From the NCBI GenBank assembly GCA_019648995.1, contig BLXT01003749.1:356158-378069 (forward strand): a DNA stretch of 21,912 nt, given 5' to 3'. This DNA is from Plakobranchus ocellatus. Its lineage: Eukaryota; Mollusca; Gastropoda; Plakobranchidae. The translations under genes and the position numbers were made by a program. Numbering within the stretch: position 1 is the stretch's first letter; each line of letters opens with the position of its first letter. Below the pieces are notes generated by a model, which was given only the letters and a program-made list of their open reading frames with translations, made no database searches and was not told the DNA's origin. Shown one piece after another: positions 17,685 through 21,912 of this stretch.

Positions 17685-18110
17685 AATCGGTATCACCATC
17701 GCATGTTTAAATTATTTTGGGATGTTACCGGAGGATCAAATTGCATTAAAGAGGACTAGTATTTTCAATTTAAACGAGGGGGGTGTCTGCTTATTTTCTA
17801 TGTGATGGCATCCGACGTCAGTGCAGATTTTTTCTTATTGTCGAGGACTTCTTGTATTTCTTTTAGTGTTATACGGAAGTTGTAGTAATCGATGTTGTAT
17901 CGGCACATCTCTTTTACTAGTAATTTGTACTTGTCTTTTTTTGGCTTTTTATTTAATGTCCCTAAATTCTGGGTCTAGGTTTTGATCACTTGATACAAAT
18001 TCGAATTGCTTACTCAGTGCCTCTGCCTTATCCTTATCATTCACCGCAAATTTTGTGATCTTTGTCTTCTAGGGGCGTGACTTTTTTGGACTTTAGTTTC
18101 GTACCCCTGA

Positions 18111-18270
18111 TACTGCTTTATTTCTCTATATGGCAGCCTCAGTAGCGGCACGATATTAATTGTAAAGATTAAAAGCAATATGGCTAATGGCTGTCAGCCC
18201 TCCACCAAGCCCTGTCTGCTGTTGGCCGTTAGGCCTTGGGTTGAGGATGGTGCGGGATGGGAGAGGGTTA
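18111..18270. other. No gene recognised
   Basis: Transition between the RT remnant and purine-rich tandem DNA; only short open frames without motifs. Confidence 0.4.
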
Positions 18271-18516
18271 AGGAATTAAGCAAAGAGAGAGAGACAGGGA
18301 AGGGAGAGATCGCTTCACTGCGCGAGATTGGAGGCAAAGAGAGGAGGGGGAGGGAAGAGGTGGAAGACAGGTGGTAGTAGATAGCTAGGAGTTCTGCTTG
18401 ACTAACAAGAGTTAAGCAAACAGAGGGAGTTGTTGCTTCACTGTGCGAGATCGAAGGCAAAGAGAGGAGGGGTAAAACAGGTGAAAGTAGAGAGATAGGA
18501 GTTCCGCTTCACCAGC
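18271..18516. repeat. Two-unit purine-rich tandem repeat (~110-135 bp units)
   Basis: Unit 1 (about 18,271-18,405) and unit 2 (about 18,406-18,516) share TTAAGCAAA, TGCTTCACTG-GCGAGAT, GGCAAAGAGAGGAGGGG and GGAGTTC-GCTT in the same order. The + strand is strongly purine-rich. The open frames across it on both strands are a by-product of composition. Confidence 0.75.
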
Positions 18517-18530
18517 ACAGGTGGGCGCAG

Positions 18531-18650
18531 GCTGGCATTGCGGTTTTTTGCAACCCTTGCGGCCGCAACGCAATCGCAAAAAAAGGCAAAACTTCCTCTT
18601 TTGCATTGCAACCGCAAAATTTGTTGATTTTTGCAATATCTTGCAAAATT
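18531..18650. repeat. TTGC/GCAA-rich palindromic region with hairpin
   Basis: TTTTTTGC at 18,544-18,551 pairs with GCAAAAAA at 18,576-18,583, and the loop holds the perfect 12-bp palindrome TTGCGGCCGCAA (18,557-18,568). TTGC/GCAA motifs continue densely to about 18,650. No gene is associated with it. Confidence 0.6.
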
Positions 18651-18720
18651 TGGTTATATTCCAAAAAGAAAGAGAAAAAATTGAACGTGTGGTCACCAAA
18701 AAAAAAAAGTTGAACCGTTT

Positions 18721-19567
18721 CGCAGTGTCAAAGATATTATGATGTCGTCAGCGATCAGAATGCCAGAGAGGTTTCTTTTTGCTTCATCAAAATGTTAAAG
18801 ATATTATGATGTCGACAGCGATCTGTATCCCGGAGGAGTTTCTTTTTGCCTCTTCAAAATGGCAAAGATATTATGATGTTGGCAGCGATCCTTTTTGCCT
18901 CTTCAAAATGTCAAAGATATTATGATGTCGGAGCGATCTGTATTCCGGAGAAGTTTCTTTTTCCTTCATCAAAATGTTAAAGATATTATGATGTTGGCAG
19001 CGATCTGTATTCCGGAGAAGTTTCTTTTTGCTTCATTAAAATGTTAAAGATATGATGTCGGCAACGATCTGTATTCCTGAGAGGTTTCTTTTTGCTTCAT
19101 CAAAATGTTAAAGATATTATGATGTCTGCAGCAATCTGTATTCCGGAGAGGTTTCTTTTTGCGCCATCAAAATGTCAAAGATATTATGATGTCTGCAGCG
19201 ATCAGAATTCCGTAGGAGTTTCTTTTGCTAATCAAAATGTCAAAGATATGATGTCTGCAGGGATCAGATATCTGGAGGGGTTTCTTTTTACTTCATCAAA
19301 ATGTCAAAGATATCATGATGTTGGTAGCGATCTATATTCCGGAGAGGTTTTTTTTTTTCTTCATTAAAATGCCAAAGACATCATGATGTCGGCAGCAATC
19401 ACAATTCTGGAGGGGTTCCCTTTTTTGTCTTGTCAAAATGTCAGAGATACTATGATATCGGCAGCAATCTGGAGGAGGTGTTTCTTTTTGCTTCATCAAA
19501 ATGTCAAAGATACTATGATGTGGGCAGCAATCAGAATTTCAGAGGGGTCTCTTTTTGCCTAATCAAA
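18721..19567. repeat. Minisatellite, 13 units of about 67 bp
   Basis: Units start at about 18,721, 18,788, 18,855, 18,904, 18,970, 19,037, 19,101, 19,168, 19,233, 19,297, 19,365, 19,434 and 19,497. Most are 63-69 bp; one is 49 bp through an 18-bp deletion. The unit core is CAAAATGTCAAAGATATTAT, then GATGTCGGCAGCGATCTGTA, then TTCCGGAGAGGTTTCTTTTT and GCTTCAT. Divergence rises towards the right end, and the last unit breaks off after AATCAAATCC. The + open frame at 19,092-19,367 is a by-product of the repeat and not a gene. Confidence 0.92.
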
Positions 19568-21150
19568 TCCTCTCTGGATTTTTAGGAAGGCCGAGCAGAG
19601 CTCAGAGCTTGGCTGCAATATTGGTCTTTATACTGCACATACTGAATTCAATGTTGAACAAAATTTTGAAATTAAAACACATTTACTTTGCAAAAAGCCT
19701 TGCTTGTATGCATCACTATAGCATGTCTAAGTAAAGACTTTTTTCTCATTTGCTGGATAAAGTTCTGATTTCAAGGGACAGAAAAGGAACCATACCCTCT
19801 TTTCGGTGAAAAGAAGTAATAATGCTCTTGTTCCTTGTTCACCGTAATGAGTAGTTTTGCCATAACCAAACCAAATCTCTGTCTCATTGCACTGTTATTG
19901 ACCTGTTAGGAGATCTTATACTTTTAAACTATTTTGAGCTACCCTTCCTGTATTGTAAAGGATGAATTGGCCATTTATGATCTCCCAGTTGTACTACAAG
20001 TAGTTCACTTAAATGGACCTAGAAGTTGCGGTAGTTGCGCCTTATCGGTTGCTAAAGGTACATGCACATGTGAAGATTAATTTAGAACATATTCCACATG
20101 GATGCTGGACTCCGTTGAGCCTGTACTCAGGTATATTTTAAAAAAGGGAAAGGAAACAACGAGCTCATCAGTTTCCTGTCTTAGACATGTTTTTTTTTCT
20201 GTCACTACTTTAAACTTTTAGCAAAATGAAAAACAAGAGGCAGTTGCAGAACTCTTTGCTTTCTTTGTTTGTTTGTTTGTTTGTCAGGGTTTCCCCCCGA
20301 CCTCTTTTGTTCCTTTTTAGGTGCCAGATATGTCCTGTATGGATATGATATGTCCTCAAAATCATAATGCAAATTTTTTTTTTAATTTGAAAAAAAAATC
20401 ATTGAAAAATTTGAAGGCAAAACGTCTGATTATTCCATGTATGAGACGTCCGTGTGTTTGACATCTAACACACTTTTCTTCCTTATTTCAAGTTGTTCCA
20501 CGTATGAGTTCTTTAACCCAAAACTGCCCCAGCAGTGTTTACCATCCCATATTGGGACTAAAGATTACTTGTATTTTAAACTTTAGGGATGCATTAAATT
20601 TGGTTGGTTTTTTTTTCAATTCTTTCATCTTTTATACTGAGGTACATTTTTTCATGCTTTGTCTCAATACATGTACATACTACATGTATCTGTTTTGTAA
20701 TGTAGCTAAACCAGACTCTCTGCCAAGTTCAATCTGACCCCTGTATATGTGTGTGCTTTTACTGAATTAACTCTTATTCCTCATGCAGCGCAAACTGAAT
20801 GTCATGGTTTTCTACATTTGAAAACTGCTAGTTTCATGTGATTAGTATCTTTGTTTTTTAATACTTTGATGTCAGGGATGATTATAATGGTGGCACATTT
20901 GTTTGAAAGTTTAACTAGATATTAACAGGGCATTCTATTGTTGGTTTGGGCAATTCAAGTTCTTTACAATGCGGCTTTTGTTTTTTTAATTATTAAAAAA
21001 AAATGTATGAAGGTGTTTGAAATACTCTGCGTGAAAAGTAAGCCTCAATATCTTAGAAATTTTTCCGGTTTTCAGCTTTGACTTTAAAAGCCCTTGCCTT
21101 GTTTTGCTAATCCCAGATACTCCTGTATGCTTAGAAGTACAGTAGTTGGA
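19568..21150. other. No gene recognised
   Basis: AT-rich DNA with short open frames only (for example + 20,504-20,737, without motifs). A (GTTT)n microsatellite lies at 20,264-20,284. Confidence 0.5.
20264..20284. repeat. (GTTT)n microsatellite
   Basis: Five uninterrupted TTTG/GTTT units. Confidence 0.85.
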
Positions 21151-21280
21151 TCTGTCAGCGTCAGGTAGATGTTGCCAATTGTTTAAAGGAATGCCTTAGT
21201 AGTTTGTCTGTCAGCGTCAGTTGTTTAAAGGAATGCCTTAGCAGTTTGTCTGTCAGCATCAGTTGTTTAAAGGAATGCCT
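21151..21280. repeat. 42-bp tandem repeat, three units
   Basis: TCTGTCAGCGTCAG followed by TTGTTTAAAGGAATGCCTTA recurs from 21,151, 21,207 and 21,249. The first unit carries a 14-bp insertion (GTAGATGTTGCCAA), and the third stops after AATGCCT. Confidence 0.85.
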
Positions 21281-21912
21281 CCCACTGCTGATACTGGTCT
21301 GTGAGAGTTTTTACCAAGCTCTCTCAAAAGGGTTAGAGGACCAGTTATTTTATCAAATTATTGGGAGTTTGCTTTTATGAACATCTTCATATTAGCAGAA
21401 TGTACATTATTTATGTAATTTTTTCCCATCTGCTTTTCTGTGAAATTTTTAATTGATTTTTACCTTTAATTAGCTTAAGCAACTGATAAACGATGGTCTG
21501 TGAGTGAAACAGAAACCCTGAGATCACCAATAAATGGTGGCCTGGGTATATCAATAATCAATCAACCAATCTGTCAGCTTTTTAATATAATATGATATGA
21601 CATTTTTGCTATCATCATGACCATCAACATCATTTCTATTATCACCATCCTTAATTAAATTAAAAAAAAAAAAAACAGACAAAATAAATTTAAAATCAAA
21701 AGCAAGAAAATTAATGGCGATTTATTTCATCATCATCTTCATTGTCTTTGCCTTCATGTTTACCATCTCTCTGTATTTCTTTAAATTTTTGTAGCTCTTT
21801 ATTTAAAAAAATGTGTCCTGTTTTATTTCATTATTTGTTTCATATGAGGTCTATACTTTTTTGTAATGCAAAAAGAAGTGGGGAAAAAAGGAAGAAAATT
21901 GAGGAGGGGGGG
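21281..21912. other. No gene recognised; ATC-rich and poly-A/T tracts
   Basis: It contains a degenerate ATC/CAT-rich stretch at 21,610-21,652, an A-run at about 21,662-21,674, a second CATCAT stretch at 21,728-21,741 and a G-rich end. No coding motif was recognised. Confidence 0.5.

Larger units (their letters stand above)
16808..18110 (-). pseudogene. CR1/Jockey-like reverse transcriptase remnant
   Basis: Reading leftwards on the - strand: KFAVNDKDKAEALSKQF (about 18,050-18,000), ITLKEIQEVLDNKKKSALTS (17,880-17,820), SSGNIPK-FKHAMVIPI (17,735-17,690), SYRPISLTSHLGKVL (RT motif 0/1, about 17,650-17,605), LEANNLISDTQAGF with RQTLDQIVTLENSV, palm motif A FLDLEKAHDTIW (17,442-17,407), motif B NGIPQGAVISLTLFNIAAND (about 17,280-17,215), and thumb PMAKFLGLTFDKKGTYREHI (about 16,910-16,850). 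This order fits CR1/Jockey-type non-LTR elements, which copy RNA into DNA at a nicked target. The motif C (YADD-type) segment is missing, replaced by a duplicated copy of the 17,582-17,684 region. No endonuclease or 3' tail is seen. Several stops and at least one frameshift (near 17,590) make it inactive. Confidence 0.8.

Noticed and set aside
17123..17805. Three + strand open frames (17,123-17,350, 17,411-17,608, 17,623-17,805)
   Set aside because: They are antisense to the reverse transcriptase remnant; two share the sequence MTL-ISVYKM only because of the 103-bp repeat.
18180..18742. Overlapping open frames on both strands
   Set aside because: They result from purine-rich tandem DNA and TTGC-rich DNA; no domain motif.
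19092..19367. 91-residue + open frame
   Set aside because: It lies fully in the 67-bp minisatellite and its sequence repeats with the units.
1..21912. Bacterial operon, CRISPR array, rRNA or tRNA gene
   Set aside because: No cluster of intact ORFs, no spaced repeats of CRISPR type and no recognisable structural RNA; the tandem repeats are minisatellite-like without unique spacers.

Overview
The window looks like intergenic or intronic DNA from an animal genome, most likely a mollusc or another lophotrochozoan. It is AT-rich. It has no operon structure, ribosome-binding sites or long intact ORFs. It is packed with decayed animal-type transposons, a minisatellite and scattered TAGATCTA-type palindromic repeats. 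The mollusc assignment is an inference from repeat style and element types. No intact gene, rRNA, tRNA or CRISPR array was recognised, and almost every coding trace is a pseudogene.

Left part (1-7,200): three decayed copies of a Merlin (IS1595/ISXO2-like DDE) DNA transposon lie on the + strand at about 996-2,050, 2,166-2,770 and 6,811-7,191. A short inverted fragment of the same transposase lies at 451-530. Copy 1 still shows a zinc-ribbon start, all three DDE acidic residues and the C-terminal motif, but is broken by frameshifts and stops. Copy 2 has lost its middle, and copy 3 is only the N-terminal half. Between them sit two C-terminal scraps of non-LTR retrotransposons. The one at 5,573-5,891 (- strand) ends in a (TGA)n tail and is flanked by a perfect 11-bp target-site duplication.

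Middle part (8,440-15,720): the - strand carries remnants of a transposase-like family with a hAT-like C-x-x-H motif, in two or three diverged copies. Upstream of the main copy, at 12,039-12,967 (- strand), is a broken OTU/papain-like cysteine-protease-like module with a charged downstream segment that is still open. These may be parts of one composite element, but that is not proven. A retropepsin-like (Gypsy-type) scrap lies at 13,551-13,707.

Right part (15,890-18,110, - strand): an exon-like segment with splice signals, a MADF-BESS protein remnant in one frame with only two stops, and a CR1/Jockey-like reverse transcriptase remnant whose palm is interrupted by a 103-bp duplicated copy of its own upstream sequence. 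Next come a tandem pyrimidine/purine-rich duplication, a TTGC/GCAA-rich hairpin region and a 13-unit, 67-bp minisatellite (18,721-19,567). The last 2.3 kb holds only short simple and tandem repeats.

All family calls rest on motif recognition by eye; no database search was run.
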